Positions 18,411 through 28,223 of a DNA stretch of 64,000 nucleotides are shown here, in pieces. How positions within the stretch are numbered: the stretch's first letter is position 1; every line of letters starts with the position of its first letter. The notes below the pieces were generated by a model. The model was not told the origin of the DNA and did not search any database. It saw only the letters and a program-made list of their open reading frames with translations. Source of the stretch: Arenibacter sp. P308M17 (lineage in GTDB: Bacteria > Bacteroidota > Bacteroidia > Flavobacteriales > Flavobacteriaceae). A program made the translations under genes and the position numbers. The stretch spans positions 167,384 through 231,383 of the forward strand of contig NZ_QVON01000008.1 of assembly GCF_003426735.1 (NCBI RefSeq), in the 5' to 3' direction.

Positions 18411-18944
18411 ATGATGCAGCATAAGGAGTTTATTATTCCTTTTTCAGGACTGAAACAGGGAAAACACGAGTTTGAGTATACCATTGAGAATGCGTTCTTT
18501 GAGTCTTTTGAGTATGATGAGTTCAACGGTGCGGATATTAAATTAGACGTTACCTTGAATAAAATGAGTACCATGATGGAGTTGGAAATGAAGGCACGGG
18601 GAACAGTAAATGTTGCTTGTGACCTTACCAGCGAACCTTATGATCAAAAAATCAAGGCCGATTTGGAATTGGTTGTTAAGTTTGGTGATGAGTACAACAA
18701 TGACAATGATGAAATATTGATTATTCCCCACAGTGAATACCAAATCAATATTGCACAGTATGTTTATGAAATGCTGGTATTGTCGGTACCCCTTAAAAAG
18801 GTTCATCCCGGAGTGTTGGACGGCACCTTGCAATCGGAGGTGTTGGACAAGCTGGAAGAACTTCAACCAAAAGATACAAAGGAAAACAAAGAAGATATTG
18901 ATCCCAGGTGGGACGCTTTAAAAAAATTATTAACGGATAAATAA
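18411..18944 (+). CDS. DUF177 (YceD-like) protein
   Basis: 177 aa from the ATG at 18411; a GTG nine bases earlier is also in frame. DUF177 proteins are small acidic proteins that almost always sit directly before rpmF, as here (8 bp apart). In other bacteria YceD is linked to 23S rRNA accumulation; the mechanism is not known. The sequence contains the family-type hydrophobic patch [19 protein letters not shown] and an acidic tail. It lacks the CxxC pairs found in some other members. Confidence 0.88.
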   Translation: MMQHKEFIIPFSGLKQGKHEFEYTIENAFFESFEYDEFNGADIKLDVTLNKMSTMMELEMKARGTVNVACDLTSEPYDQKIKADLELVVKFGDEYNNDNDEILIIPHSEYQINIAQYVYEMLVLSVPLKKVHPGVLDGTLQSEVLDKLEELQPKDTKENKEDIDPRWDALKKLLTDK

Positions 18945-18952
18945 GTTTCATA

Positions 18953-19150
18953 ATGGCACATCCTAAAAGAAAAATTTCCAAAACCAGAAGAGACAAGAGG
19001 AGAACGCATTACAAGGCGGTAGCTCCTACTGTAGCACAAGATCCAACTACAGGAGAAATGCATTTGTTTCACAGAGCTCATTGGCATGAAGGCAAATTGT
19101 ACTATCGTGGAGAGGTTTTGATCGACAAAACTGAGGAAGCAGTAGCATAA
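18953..19150 (+). CDS. rpmF: 50S ribosomal protein L32
   Basis: 65 aa beginning [20 protein letters not shown], the classical L32 basic N-terminus. The zinc-binding cysteines found in some L32 proteins are absent, as is usual in Bacteroidota. It is part of the large ribosomal subunit. It follows DUF177 by 8 bp and is closed by a strong terminator. Confidence 0.98.
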   Translation: MAHPKRKISKTRRDKRRTHYKAVAPTVAQDPTTGEMHLFHRAHWHEGKLYYRGEVLIDKTEEAVA

Positions 19151-19175
19151 TTTTAGCTAAAACAATATAATTTGG

Positions 19176-19206
19176 ACTCCCACTTCTTAAGAGTGGGAGT
19201 TTTTTT
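19176..19206 (+). terminator. Intrinsic terminator after rpmF
   Basis: ACTCCCACT and AGTGGGAGT form a perfect 9-bp stem with a seven-base loop, followed by a T-run. It separates the rpmF transcript from fabH. Confidence 0.9.
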
Positions 19207-19324
19207 ATGAAGGCGACGTAAATTTCAAAAACAAGGTATTTTTGAACCTAAAGTCATATAAAATCACTAATTTTCACAAATTTTCAATTGTTTTTGGAGG
19301 TTTATTGATAAAAATCAAATTTAG

Positions 19325-20320
19325 ATGAGCAAAACAACAGCTGCAATTACCGCTGTAGGGTCTTATGTGCCAGACTTTGTAATGACGAATAAGATTTTGG
19401 AGACCTTGGTAGATACCAATGATGAATGGATTACGACCAGGACGGGCATCAAGGAAAGGAGAATCCTAAAGGGTGAGGGTCTGGGAACATCCTATCTTGC
19501 GATTAAAGCCGCGGAGCAACTTCTGGAAAAACGAAAATTGGACCCCAAAGATATCGAGCTCATTATTGTTGCCACTGCAACTCCAGATATGATGGTTGCT
19601 GCAACCGCTGCTTACGTGGCATCGGAAATTGGGGCAACCAACGCCTTCGCCTACGACCTGCAAGCTGCATGTTCCAGTTTTTTATATGGGATGTCTACGG
19701 CGGCCAGTTATATAGAATCCGGAAGATATAAAAAGGTATTGCTTATCGGGGCCGACAAAATGTCCTCTATAATAGATTATACCGATAGAACTACCTGTAT
19801 AATTTTTGGGGATGGAGCCGGTGCTGCACTTTTTGAGCCAAATAACGAAGGCTTGGGCCTTCAGGACGAATATTTAAGATCGGATGGCGTGGGAAGGAAC
19901 TTTCTTAAAATGGATGCCGGTGGCTCCTTGCTTCCCGCTTCGGAGGAAACGGTCAAAAATAGACAACATTTTATATATCAGGATGGGAAGTCGGTCTTCA
20001 AATTTGCCGTTACCAATATGGCCGATTCCGCGGCCAAGATTATGGAGCGGAATAATTTGTCGCACGAGGATGTGGATTGGTTAATACCCCATCAGGCCAA
20101 CAAAAGAATTATCGACGCCACTTCCAATAGAATGGGATTGGACGATTCCAAGGTAATGATGAACATACAGCGGTACGGAAATACCACTTCCGCAACACTC
20201 CCTCTTTTGTTGAGCGACTATGAAAGTCAGCTTAAAAAAGGTGATAATTTGGTTTTTGCGGCCTTTGGTGGTGGTTTCACTTGGGGCTCCATATATTTAA
20301 AATGGGCCTATAATTCATAA
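19325..20320 (+). CDS. fabH: 3-oxoacyl-[acyl-carrier-protein] synthase III
   Basis: 331 aa. The catalytic triad contexts are present: Cys in LQAACSSFLYG (about residue 117), His in IPHQANKRI (about 258) and Asn in YGNTTSATLP (about 288). The enzyme condenses acetyl- or branched-chain acyl-CoA with malonyl-ACP to start fatty acid synthesis. Its clustering with accB and accC, which make the malonyl-CoA, supports the role. Length and motifs are normal. Confidence 0.97.
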   Translation: MSKTTAAITAVGSYVPDFVMTNKILETLVDTNDEWITTRTGIKERRILKGEGLGTSYLAIKAAEQLLEKRKLDPKDIELIIVATATPDMMVAATAAYVASEIGATNAFAYDLQAACSSFLYGMSTAASYIESGRYKKVLLIGADKMSSIIDYTDRTTCIIFGDGAGAALFEPNNEGLGLQDEYLRSDGVGRNFLKMDAGGSLLPASEETVKNRQHFIYQDGKSVFKFAVTNMADSAAKIMERNNLSHEDVDWLIPHQANKRIIDATSNRMGLDDSKVMMNIQRYGNTTSATLPLLLSDYESQLKKGDNLVFAAFGGGFTWGSIYLKWAYNS

Positions 20321-20353
20321 ATCTGAAGTAACCTATAAACTAATACGAACTCT

Positions 20354-20839
20354 ATGGATATTAAAGAAATTCAAAGCTTAATTAAATTTGTAGCCAAATC
20401 TGGGGCTAGTGAAGTAAAATTGGAGATGGAAGATATAAAGATCACCATCAGAACCGGGGCAGCCGGTCATACGTCAGAACCAACCTATGTTCAACAAATT
20501 CCCATGGGAAGCCATATGCCACAACAGATGGCTACAGCACCTACCGGGGCTCCTTCTGTAGAAGTAGAGGTAAAAAAGGAAGCGGATGAAAATTCTAAAT
20601 ATATTACCATAAAATCGCCTATAATCGGAACTTTTTATAGAAAACCTTCGCCGGACAAACCATCCTTTGTTGAGGTTGGGGATACCATTGGCAAAGGGGA
20701 TGTGCTTTGCGTTATAGAAGCCATGAAACTATTTAATGACATTGAATCGGAAGTTTCGGGTACCATTGTTAAAGTTCTTGTAGATGATAGTTCACCTGTA
20801 GAATTTGATCAGCCTTTATTTTTGGTAGATCCATCATAA
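20354..20839 (+). CDS. accB: Biotin carboxyl carrier protein of acetyl-CoA carboxylase
   Basis: 161 aa. The biotinylation motif EAMKLFND places the carrier lysine at residue 125. The N-terminal helical region is followed by a Pro/Ala/Gln-rich linker (about 35-75) and the biotinyl barrel, the usual AccB layout. It carries CO2 between AccC and the carboxyltransferase. It lies between fabH and accC on the same strand. Confidence 0.97.
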   Translation: MDIKEIQSLIKFVAKSGASEVKLEMEDIKITIRTGAAGHTSEPTYVQQIPMGSHMPQQMATAPTGAPSVEVEVKKEADENSKYITIKSPIIGTFYRKPSPDKPSFVEVGDTIGKGDVLCVIEAMKLFNDIESEVSGTIVKVLVDDSSPVEFDQPLFLVDPS

Positions 20840-20930
20840 GAAGTTTTAAATGCTAAATGTAGGATGACGCTTTTATACGGTCATTTCGAATCATTTAAAA
20901 TTTAGGAGACACAATTTAAAATTTCAAAAG

Positions 20931-22283
20931 ATGTTTAAAAAAATACTTATTGCAAATAGGGGGGAAATAGCGCTGCGTATTATTAGGACCTGTAAGGAAA
21001 TGGGTATAAAAACGGTGGCGGTATATTCTAAAGCGGATGAGGAAAGCCTACATGTACGTTTTGCGGACGAAGCCGTTTGCATAGGTCCTGCCCCAAGTAG
21101 CGAGTCTTATCTAAAAATACCCAATATTATAGCAGCGGCCGAAATTACCAATGCCGATGCCATACATCCAGGATATGGTTTTCTTTCCGAAAATTCCAAG
21201 TTCTCCAGAATATGTGCCGAGCACGAGATAAAATTTATCGGGGCCACAGGCGAACATATAGATAAGATGGGGGATAAGGCCACTGCCAAAGAGACCATGA
21301 AAAAGGCCGGGGTACCCTGTGTACCGGGATCAGAGGGTTTATTGAAAGATGTGGAGGATGCCAAAAAAGTGGCCAAAAAAATGGGATATCCGGTGATGAT
21401 CAAAGCTACTGCGGGAGGTGGCGGTAAGGGGATGCGTGCCGTAATGTCCGAAGATAAGATGGAAGATCTTTTCAACAGTGCGGTAAAGGAAGCCACAGCA
21501 GCCTTTGGAAATGGAGGCATGTATATGGAAAAGTTGATAGAGGAACCACGTCATATAGAAATCCAGATAGTAGGCGACCAGTATGGTAAGGCATGTCACC
21601 TTTCGGAAAGGGATTGCTCTATTCAACGTCGCCATCAAAAATTAACCGAAGAAACCCCTTCACCCTTCATGACCGATAAGTTGAGGGACGATATGGGGAA
21701 AGCGGCTGTAAAAGCAGCGGAATATATAAAATATGAAGGAGCGGGTACCATAGAATTCCTAGTGGACAAACACCGCAATTTCTATTTTATGGAAATGAAT
21801 ACCAGGATACAGGTAGAACACCCCATAACAGAACAGGTAATAGATTATGACCTTATTAGGGAACAAATTTTGGTTGCCGGTGGGGTGCCGATCTCGGGAA
21901 AAAATTATCTTCCAAAGCTGCACTCCATTGAATGTAGGATAAATGCCGAAGACCCGTATAACGGATTTAGGCCCTCTCCGGGAAAGATTACCACCTTGCA
22001 TACCCCTGGGGGGCACGGAATTAGGCTGGATACCCATGTTTACAGCGGATATACTATTCCGCCCAATTATGATTCCATGATTGCAAAGCTTATTACCACG
22101 GCCCAAACCAGGGAAGAAGCCATCAATAAAATGAAGCGCGCTTTGGATGAGTTTGTTATAGAAGGGATCAAGACCACCATTCCCTTTCACAGACAGCTTA
22201 TGGACCACCCGGATTACTTGGCCGGGAATTATACAACCAAGTTTATGGAAGACTTTGTAATGGCACCACAACCAGTGGAATAA
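20931..22283 (+). CDS. accC: Biotin carboxylase subunit of acetyl-CoA carboxylase
   Basis: 450 aa with an ATP-grasp fold: [17 protein letters not shown] at the start, the glycine-rich ATP loop [12 protein letters not shown] near 158-169, and [14 protein letters not shown] near 287-300. It carboxylates the biotin on AccB with ATP and bicarbonate. It pairs with accB 91 bp upstream. Standard length for a free-standing AccC. Confidence 0.98.
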   Translation: MFKKILIANRGEIALRIIRTCKEMGIKTVAVYSKADEESLHVRFADEAVCIGPAPSSESYLKIPNIIAAAEITNADAIHPGYGFLSENSKFSRICAEHEIKFIGATGEHIDKMGDKATAKETMKKAGVPCVPGSEGLLKDVEDAKKVAKKMGYPVMIKATAGGGGKGMRAVMSEDKMEDLFNSAVKEATAAFGNGGMYMEKLIEEPRHIEIQIVGDQYGKACHLSERDCSIQRRHQKLTEETPSPFMTDKLRDDMGKAAVKAAEYIKYEGAGTIEFLVDKHRNFYFMEMNTRIQVEHPITEQVIDYDLIREQILVAGGVPISGKNYLPKLHSIECRINAEDPYNGFRPSPGKITTLHTPGGHGIRLDTHVYSGYTIPPNYDSMIAKLITTAQTREEAINKMKRALDEFVIEGIKTTIPFHRQLMDHPDYLAGNYTTKFMEDFVMAPQPVE

Positions 22284-22306
22284 TCGGATTATTTTAATAT
22301 TTATTG

Positions 22307-22356
22307 AAAAAAGCGGAGTAAATTGGTGATGAACCATCAGTTTAATCCGCTTTTTT
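22307..22356 (+). terminator. Long intrinsic terminator after accC
   Basis: AAAAAAGCGGA pairs with TCCGCTTTTTT, with an extended inner stem (TTGGTGATG with CCATCAG) and a T-rich tail. The A/T flanks on both sides make it usable in both directions. Confidence 0.85.
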
Positions 22357-22439
22357 AGTGCTAAGGATTGTTGGATGATCATTAATAACTTTATTCCAGA
22401 ATTCTTTATTAAAAACACTTCATAACCCAAAGGACCACT

Positions 22440-23555
22440 ATGAACCTAAGCTATTGGGAATATAAGACCTGGTTGTCCAACATTGACTATACTATAGTGG
22501 GCAGTGGAATTGTGGGGTTAAATTGTGCCCTGTATTTAAAAAAACAATATCCCAAGGCAAAAATATTGATTTTGGAAAGAGGCCAACTCCCACAAGGGGC
22601 CAGTACCAAAAATGCCGGATTCAGCTGTTTTGGCAGTATTTCAGAGGTTTTGTCCGACCTAAAAAAGCATTCCGAGGAAGAAGTCCTTCAATTGGTACAA
22701 AAGCGGTGGGAAGGGATACAATTGCTTAGGGAGACGCTGGGGGATAAACCAATGGATTATCAAAACCACGGGGGGCATGAGGTTTTTCTAAAGGAACAGG
22801 AAGACCTATATGGTCAATGTCTTGAGAATTTGGATCAGATAAATTCTTTATTGCACCCGGTGTTCGGGACAGACCCCTTTAAAGTACATCCCAATAGTTT
22901 TAATTTTAAAGGGGTTAAGGAAAATTATATAACCAATCCTTTCGAAGGCCAGATAGATACTGGTAAAATGATGCAAACCCTACTGGCCAAGGTGCAGAAA
23001 AGCGGGGTAAGTATCCTGAATGCGGTTGGTGTTGATAGCTACCAAGAGAATTTGGATCATGTTATTGTAAAGACCGATCAATTTGAATTTAAGACCAACA
23101 AACTGTTCATTGCCACCAATGGCTTTGCCTCCCAATTTATTGGCGAAACGGTAAAACCGGCCCGGGCTCAGGTTTTGATCACCAAACCCATCTACAATCT
23201 TTCCATAAAGGGTACTTTTCACATGGATGAAGGCTATTATTATTTTAGGAACATTGATAGCAGAATTTTGTTGGGAGGTGGGAGAAATCTGGATTTTAAG
23301 GGAGAGGAAACCAGCACCTTTGGGGAGACCGCTTTGATTCAGGATAAGCTGGAGGAGCTAATGTGGACCCATATTTTACCGAATACCCCATTCGAAATAG
23401 ACCTAAGATGGAGTGGCATTATGGGGATGGGAAATCAGAAGAAACCTATAATAAAGCAATTGGCCAATAATGTGTATTGCGGTCTAAGATTGGGGGGTAT
23501 GGGCATTGCCATAGGTAGTTCGGTAGGGAAGGAATTGGCTAATTTGGTGAAGTAG
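22440..23555 (+). CDS. FAD-dependent oxidoreductase of the DAO family
   Basis: 371 aa. An N-terminal Rossmann FAD-binding motif (TIVGSGIVGLNCALYL, about residues 19-34) is followed by LERGQLPQGASTKNAGF, where acidic Glu binds the ribose, as in D-amino acid/glycine oxidase-like proteins. The C-terminal LRLGGMGIAIGSSVG contacts FAD. The family oxidises amine substrates such as glycine, sarcosine or D-amino acids; substrate not predictable here. It follows accC after a terminator, so it has its own promoter. Confidence 0.88.
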   Translation: MNLSYWEYKTWLSNIDYTIVGSGIVGLNCALYLKKQYPKAKILILERGQLPQGASTKNAGFSCFGSISEVLSDLKKHSEEEVLQLVQKRWEGIQLLRETLGDKPMDYQNHGGHEVFLKEQEDLYGQCLENLDQINSLLHPVFGTDPFKVHPNSFNFKGVKENYITNPFEGQIDTGKMMQTLLAKVQKSGVSILNAVGVDSYQENLDHVIVKTDQFEFKTNKLFIATNGFASQFIGETVKPARAQVLITKPIYNLSIKGTFHMDEGYYYFRNIDSRILLGGGRNLDFKGEETSTFGETALIQDKLEELMWTHILPNTPFEIDLRWSGIMGMGNQKKPIIKQLANNVYCGLRLGGMGIAIGSSVGKELANLVK

Positions 23556-23610
23556 ATATATAGTATCAATAGAGCTGAAGTTCTAATAATTTAAAAACAA
23601 TACATTCCGG

Positions 23611-24066
23611 ATGGAGGCATCGGTAAAACAACAATTAAATGAATTTTGTAAATCATTTGTAGAGAACAGGTTCGTGCGCATTAATAGCAATATCGATTCC
23701 CTTCAAGAAGCTTTGACGGCCGAGACCAAAAGTAGTGCAGGGGACAAGCATGAAACCGGAAGGGCGATGATCCAGTTGGAGCGCGAAAAATTGGGCCATC
23801 AGCTTGCCGAAGTACAGCTACTTCAGGAGCTGTTTAAAAAGATACCCCTTAAAACGGGTTCTTCAAAAGTGGGATTGGGAAGTGTGGTGTATACAGACAT
23901 GCAAATTTATTATATGGGGGTCAGTGCCGGGGAATTGAAGATAGATGGAGTGCCCTATTTTGCCATTGCGCCCAATACTCCCATAGGGAAATTGCTTTTG
24001 GGAAAAGTTGTGGGTGATATAGTTGTTTTTAACACTAGGAAAATTATAATATTGAAAATAGAGTAA
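23611..24066 (+). CDS. GreA/GreB-like small protein
   Basis: 151 aa. An N-terminal helical hairpin (residues 1-75, acidic and charged) precedes a beta-rich domain (VGLGSVVYTDMQIYYMGVSAG ... PNTPIGKLLLGKVVGDIVV) that resembles the C-terminal domain of GreA. The PIGKLLLGKVVGD pattern corresponds to the SPLGRALLGKKVGD motif of Gre factors. True GreA has two acidic residues at the tip of the coiled coil; I cannot confirm them. It may be an RNA polymerase secondary-channel factor. Similar proteins are sometimes mislabelled as 3-oxoacyl-ACP synthase. Confidence 0.65.
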   Translation: MEASVKQQLNEFCKSFVENRFVRINSNIDSLQEALTAETKSSAGDKHETGRAMIQLEREKLGHQLAEVQLLQELFKKIPLKTGSSKVGLGSVVYTDMQIYYMGVSAGELKIDGVPYFAIAPNTPIGKLLLGKVVGDIVVFNTRKIIILKIE

Positions 24067-24166
24067 TTCTGGTATTTAGCTAGATACGCCCAAATCTTAG
24101 TAATAATAATTTGGAATTGAATGGCAGGATAGATCTTGATAGTTTGGAATAGGTAATTAAAAGGGA

Positions 24167-24571
24167 TTAATCCAACTTGGGTTTACCCCTGTTCAATTTT
24201 TTAAGGGCAGCCTTTTTTTTGCTTTTTAACCGCTTTTCAATGGCCGATCTGGTGGGTTTGGTCTTTCTTCTTCTTTTTGGTACCACCAAATTGGCTTCTA
24301 GGGTTTCGAGGAGTTTTTTAATAGCGAGTTCTTTGTTTTTGTGCTGACTCCGGGTTTCCTCGCACTGCATTAAAAGAACGTTTTCCTTGCTTAATTTGGA
24401 GGACAATTTTTTGAGAAGTCGATTTTTTTCCAGGTCGGTCAAGGCCATGGAGTTTTCCAGATCAAAGGTCAGTTCAACTTTGGAGGACACCTTGTTTACA
24501 TGCTGTCCCCCAGCGCCACTACTGCGTACCGCTTTAAATTTTAGTTCCTGTATAATACCTTCCCTGTTCAA
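24167..24571 (-). CDS. arfB: Alternative ribosome-rescue hydrolase ArfB (YaeJ type)
   Basis: 134 aa. The GGQ motif at residues 21-23 (SSGAGGQHVNKVSS) is that of peptidyl-tRNA hydrolases of the release-factor family, and the C-terminal tail is highly basic (KRLKSKKKAALKKLNRGK), as needed to enter the empty mRNA channel. The protein rescues stalled ribosomes by hydrolysing peptidyl-tRNA. Complete, ordinary length. It lies 7 bp downstream of the ABC ATPase gene on the same strand. Confidence 0.93.
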   Translation of the reverse strand: MNREGIIQELKFKAVRSSGAGGQHVNKVSSKVELTFDLENSMALTDLEKNRLLKKLSSKLSKENVLLMQCEETRSQHKNKELAIKKLLETLEANLVVPKRRRKTKPTRSAIEKRLKSKKKAALKKLNRGKPKLD

Positions 24572-24578
24572 TGGTGTG

Positions 24579-25553
24579 TTACGGTTTAAGACGTTGGCTT
24601 ATGGTTTCCAGCGCAATATTGAGAAATACCTCTTTACCAGGGGTTAGCGCTTCCTCGGAGTGGAACCTTATTAATTGCTCCACGGACATGGCTTCCACCA
24701 AAAAATGACTCCCCATAAAGTAACATTTTTCTACCGTAACCGGGATTCCTTTTTTGTTCGAAACCCTAAATTCATGGGCATATACAATGATTTCTCGTTC
24801 CAAATCCCCATACGATTTTATTAGGTTTATGGGGATTAGATTGGCCTCCCCGAACATAGTGGCGGTATACATATTTTTTGGGTGGTTGTACAGTTCCCTT
24901 GTACCGGTATTGGCCACTATCGACTTTTCCCTTAGAACAATGATCCTATTGGCATAGGGCAAAATGTCCTGGTGGTCATGGGTAGCGGTGATACAGCTGA
25001 TACCCTCCTTCCTTGAATAGTCAAAGAGATTTCTTCTCAGTTGATTCTTTCTAAAATTGTCTATATGTCCGAAGGGCTCATCTAATAAAAGTAATTCCGG
25101 TTTTTGTGCCAGAACCCTGGCCAGGGCAACCCTTTGTTGTTGCCCTCCGCTTAGGTGCTTTACCTTAGTCCCGGCAAAAGACACCATATCTATCATTTCC
25201 AACAACTCCATGGTTCTCGCCTGTAATTCCTCAGGATAGAAAACCGATAGAAATTGACTTACGTTTTCGGCCACAGTGGTGAAAGGCATCAAATCAAAAT
25301 CCTGGGAAAGATATTTCATGTAGGATTCGCCCGGGACCAGGTTAAAATCTGGACCCATCACCTGTTTTTCTCCCCAAAATAGGGTGCCTTGCTGGGGTTG
25401 TAAAAGGCCGTAAATAATTTTGAGCAAAGTACTTTTCCCACAACCGCTTTCCCCTACAATTGAAATATGTTCCCCCCTGTCTACCTTAAAGTTGATATCC
25501 GTTAGTACCGGAGTTTTATCATAAGCGAACGAAAGGGAATTGACTTGTAACAT
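24579..25553 (-). CDS. ABC transporter ATP-binding protein (PotA/FbpC-like)
   Basis: 324 aa. Walker A GESGCGKSTLL (about 34-44), Q-loop YLSQDFDLMPF, signature LSGGQQQRVALARVLAQ (about 135-151), Walker B LLLLDEPFGHID and the H-loop ATHDHQD are all present. A C-terminal beta-rich TOBE-like part (about 230-324) resembles ferric-ion or polyamine importers. No permease or binding protein is encoded beside it, so its membrane partners lie elsewhere. The substrate is unknown. Confidence 0.9.
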   Translation of the reverse strand: MLQVNSLSFAYDKTPVLTDINFKVDRGEHISIVGESGCGKSTLLKIIYGLLQPQQGTLFWGEKQVMGPDFNLVPGESYMKYLSQDFDLMPFTTVAENVSQFLSVFYPEELQARTMELLEMIDMVSFAGTKVKHLSGGQQQRVALARVLAQKPELLLLDEPFGHIDNFRKNQLRRNLFDYSRKEGISCITATHDHQDILPYANRIIVLREKSIVANTGTRELYNHPKNMYTATMFGEANLIPINLIKSYGDLEREIIVYAHEFRVSNKKGIPVTVEKCYFMGSHFLVEAMSVEQLIRFHSEEALTPGKEVFLNIALETISQRLKP

Positions 25554-25575
25554 GGGCTAAAACTAAATATATACT

Positions 25576-25739
25576 TTGTGTCCAATCAACCCTACTTTAG
25601 CCATCCCAAGTCTTGTTCCTTTTCACCTGGTCTTCGTTAAAAAACAGTTCTGTAGCTACGGTTATGCAACATTTTTTTGCCTTGACCAGATAAAAAATAA
25701 CAGTGACTTAAACGACACAGTAGCATTGACTAGACACTA
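25576..25739. repeat. 165-bp palindromic MITE-like element, divergent copy
   Basis: Ends GTGTCCAATCAA and TTGACTAGACACTA match the inverted ends of the two closer copies at 60217-60382 and 63129-63294. The core GTAGCTACGGTTATG and the TTTTTTTGCCTTGACC arm are recognisable, but much of the rest has diverged. No coding capacity. Confidence 0.65.
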
Positions 25740-25841
25740 GAGGGATAAAAAAAGTCCATCTCTAAAGGAAACGGACTTTAGAACAAAATTATCGATTTTT
25801 TTTAAACTATTCCTTTTTTGTACATAACAAAAATAGTTTTT

Positions 25842-25909
25842 CGTCATCGCGAGGTACGAAGCGATCTATTGCCCATTGGGCAGATTGCTTCACTTTGTTC
25901 GCAATGACG
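25842..25909. repeat. 68-bp inverted repeat of the common Bacteroidota type
   Basis: CGTCATCGCGA at the left pairs with CGCAATGACG at the right, and GAAGCGATCT with AGATTGCTTC inside, leaving a loop ATTGCCCATTGGGC that is itself palindromic. From memory, similar sequences recur in many Bacteroidota genomes as dispersed hairpins. Confidence 0.75.
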
Positions 25910-25948
25910 CATTTTTTATGTTCTAATCGGTTTTTGTCATGTACTGTT

Positions 25949-28108
25949 CTATTCCTTAAAGTCTTTTAATACTCCCTTGTTAGGGAGCTCTTTAAAGCCC
26001 ATATTGAAGAGGGTAAATCCGAAAATATCCACATGCTGCGCAATGGTTTTGCTCACAGGAGTTCCGGCACCATGGCCGGCATTTACTTCTATACGTATTA
26101 AAGTGGGGTTGCGCCCTGTCTGCTTATCCTGAAGTTCGGCGGCGAACTTAAAACTGTGCGCCGGCACCACCCTGTCGTCATGATCGCCAGTAGTGATCAA
26201 GGTGGCCGGATATTGCACTCCTTCCTGAACATTGTGCACAGGGGAATAGCCCCTGAGGTAATGGAACATTTCCGAATTGTCTTCTGCAGTTCCATAATCA
26301 TAGGCCCAACCGGCACCGGCGGTAAAGGTATGGTACCGGAGCATATCCAGTACGCCTACGGCGGGCAGGGCTACCTTCATTAAATCCGGCCTTTGGGTCA
26401 TGGTGGCACCAACCAGGAGTCCACCATTGCTGGCTCCCTTTATGGCCAGATAGTCCGAAGAGGTATATTTTTCGGATATTAAGTATTCGGCGGCGGCTAT
26501 AAAATCGTCAAAGACATTCTGTTTTTGGGTTTTGGTACCAGCGTCATGCCATTGTTTGCCATATTCCCCACCTCCTCTAAGGTTGGGTACTGCGTAAATG
26601 CCACCTTGCTCCAACCACACTGCATTTATAATGCTAAAAGTAGGTGTAAGGCTTATATTAAAACCTCCATAGCCATATAAAATAGTCGGATTTTGACCGT
26701 TTAACTGTAAACCCTTTTTATGGGTAACCATCATTGGGATTCTGGTTCCGTCCTTGGAAGTATAAAAGACCTGTGCGGAGACGAAATCTTCCGGAACAAA
26801 ATCTATTTCCGGTTTCCAATAAACGGTGTACTCCCCTGTTTTTAAATCCAATTTATAAATAGATTCCGGGGTATTGTAATTGGTGAAAGTAAAATAAAGC
26901 TCCGTTTCCTTCTTTTTTCCACCAAAGCCACCGGCACTTCCGGGTCCTGGAAGTACTATTTCGCGTATCATTTTGCCGTCGTTGTCATATTGATACACCT
27001 TGGAAATGGCGTCTACCATGTATTCAGCAAAGAAATAACCTCCACCGGTACCCACGGAAAGTACGTTTTCTGTTTCTGGAATCAGATCTTTCCAATTTTT
27101 GGGAGTAGGATTTTCGGCATCCACGGTCACCACTTTTTTGTTGGGGGCATTTCTATTGGTCAATAGGAATAGTTTGGAACCCACATTGTCTATGACTTGG
27201 CTATCACTTTCAGTGGAATCCAATATAGTCATCAATTTACCGTCCGGCTGGGTCAGGTCTTTTATGAATAATTTGTTCCCGGAAGTAGAAACAGCGGCCG
27301 AAATAATAAGATATCTGTCGTCTTCGGTGACATGGCCCCCAACATACCTATGTTTTTCCGATGGAATACTGCCAAATACTACTTCATCGCTATCTTGGGG
27401 AGTGCCCAGTTGGTGATAGTAAAGTTTATGTTGATCGGTTTTGGCAGATAGTTCGCTTCCTTCAGGTTTGTCATAACTGGAGTAGAAGAAACCTTCGTTC
27501 CCCTTCCAGGAAATACCACTAAATTTTATGTCTACCAGCGTATCCTCAACGATCGACCTATTTTCGGCATTGATTACGATTACTTTTCGCCAATCGCTTC
27601 CACCTTCGGATATGGCATAGGCTGCAATGGAGCCATCCCTAGAAAAATTTATACCGGCCAACGAAGTGGTGGCGTCATCCGAAAACGAATTGGGATCCAA
27701 AAATACTTCCGCCTGTGTTTCATCCCCTTTTTTACGGTACAGTACATTCTGATTTTGCAAGCCATCGTTCTTAAAAAAATAGGTATATTCTCCTTCTTTG
27801 AACGGAGACCCTAACTTTTCAAAATCCCACAATTGTTCCAAACGTTTTTTTAGCTCTTTTCTATATGGAATTTTCTCCAAGTATTTAAAGGTTGTCTCAT
27901 TTTGTTGCTTTACCCAATTTTCGGTTTCTGGGCTTCGGTCATCTTCCAACCAACGGAACGGATCTTGTATTTTTATTCCGAAATAAGTGTCTACGGAATC
28001 AACTTTTTTTGTGTTTGGATAATTCAAAATTAGGGTATCTTTTTTTTTGGGGGTCTCACAGGCCAACATTAGTATGGTGGCCAGGGGGATAAATATTAAT
28101 TGTTTCAT
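25949..28108 (-). CDS. Prolyl oligopeptidase family (S9) lipoprotein peptidase
   Basis: 719 aa with a lipoprotein signal peptide ([17 protein letters not shown]). An N-terminal seven-bladed propeller covers about 45-470 and the C-terminal alpha/beta-hydrolase domain carries Ser in [11 protein letters not shown] (about 560), Asp in GDHDDRVVP (about 643) and His679 in NAGHGAG. The family cleaves short peptides after proline; here it should act in the periplasm or at the outer membrane. Length matches periplasmic Bacteroidota/Sphingomonad enzymes. Stand-alone gene. Confidence 0.95.
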   Translation of the reverse strand: MKQLIFIPLATILMLACETPKKKDTLILNYPNTKKVDSVDTYFGIKIQDPFRWLEDDRSPETENWVKQQNETTFKYLEKIPYRKELKKRLEQLWDFEKLGSPFKEGEYTYFFKNDGLQNQNVLYRKKGDETQAEVFLDPNSFSDDATTSLAGINFSRDGSIAAYAISEGGSDWRKVIVINAENRSIVEDTLVDIKFSGISWKGNEGFFYSSYDKPEGSELSAKTDQHKLYYHQLGTPQDSDEVVFGSIPSEKHRYVGGHVTEDDRYLIISAAVSTSGNKLFIKDLTQPDGKLMTILDSTESDSQVIDNVGSKLFLLTNRNAPNKKVVTVDAENPTPKNWKDLIPETENVLSVGTGGGYFFAEYMVDAISKVYQYDNDGKMIREIVLPGPGSAGGFGGKKKETELYFTFTNYNTPESIYKLDLKTGEYTVYWKPEIDFVPEDFVSAQVFYTSKDGTRIPMMVTHKKGLQLNGQNPTILYGYGGFNISLTPTFSIINAVWLEQGGIYAVPNLRGGGEYGKQWHDAGTKTQKQNVFDDFIAAAEYLISEKYTSSDYLAIKGASNGGLLVGATMTQRPDLMKVALPAVGVLDMLRYHTFTAGAGWAYDYGTAEDNSEMFHYLRGYSPVHNVQEGVQYPATLITTGDHDDRVVPAHSFKFAAELQDKQTGRNPTLIRIEVNAGHGAGTPVSKTIAQHVDIFGFTLFNMGFKELPNKGVLKDFKE

Positions 28109-28139
28109 TCCTCTATAATCTTAAACCAAAATTAGCATA

Positions 28140-28178
28140 AAAAAAACCTTTGCAAATGGAGCTTACAAAGGTTTTAAC
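28140..28178 (-). terminator. Intrinsic terminator after asd
   Basis: On the - strand TTAAAACCTTTG pairs with CAAAGGTTTT and is followed by a T-run. It lies 46 bp past the asd stop codon. Confidence 0.8.
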
Positions 28179-28223
28179 ATCTTTTTCTGCCTTATTATCG
28201 GCTTATAAATTAGAAAGTGTGGT

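Larger units (their letters stand above)
25554..25948. other. Noncoding gap with two palindromic repeats
   Basis: No gene. The gap holds a divergent copy of the 165-bp palindromic element (25576-25739), a short hairpin AAAGTCCATCTCTAAAGGAA (with downstream ACGGACTTT, about 25751-25782), and a 68-bp inverted repeat at 25842-25909. Confidence 0.7.
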
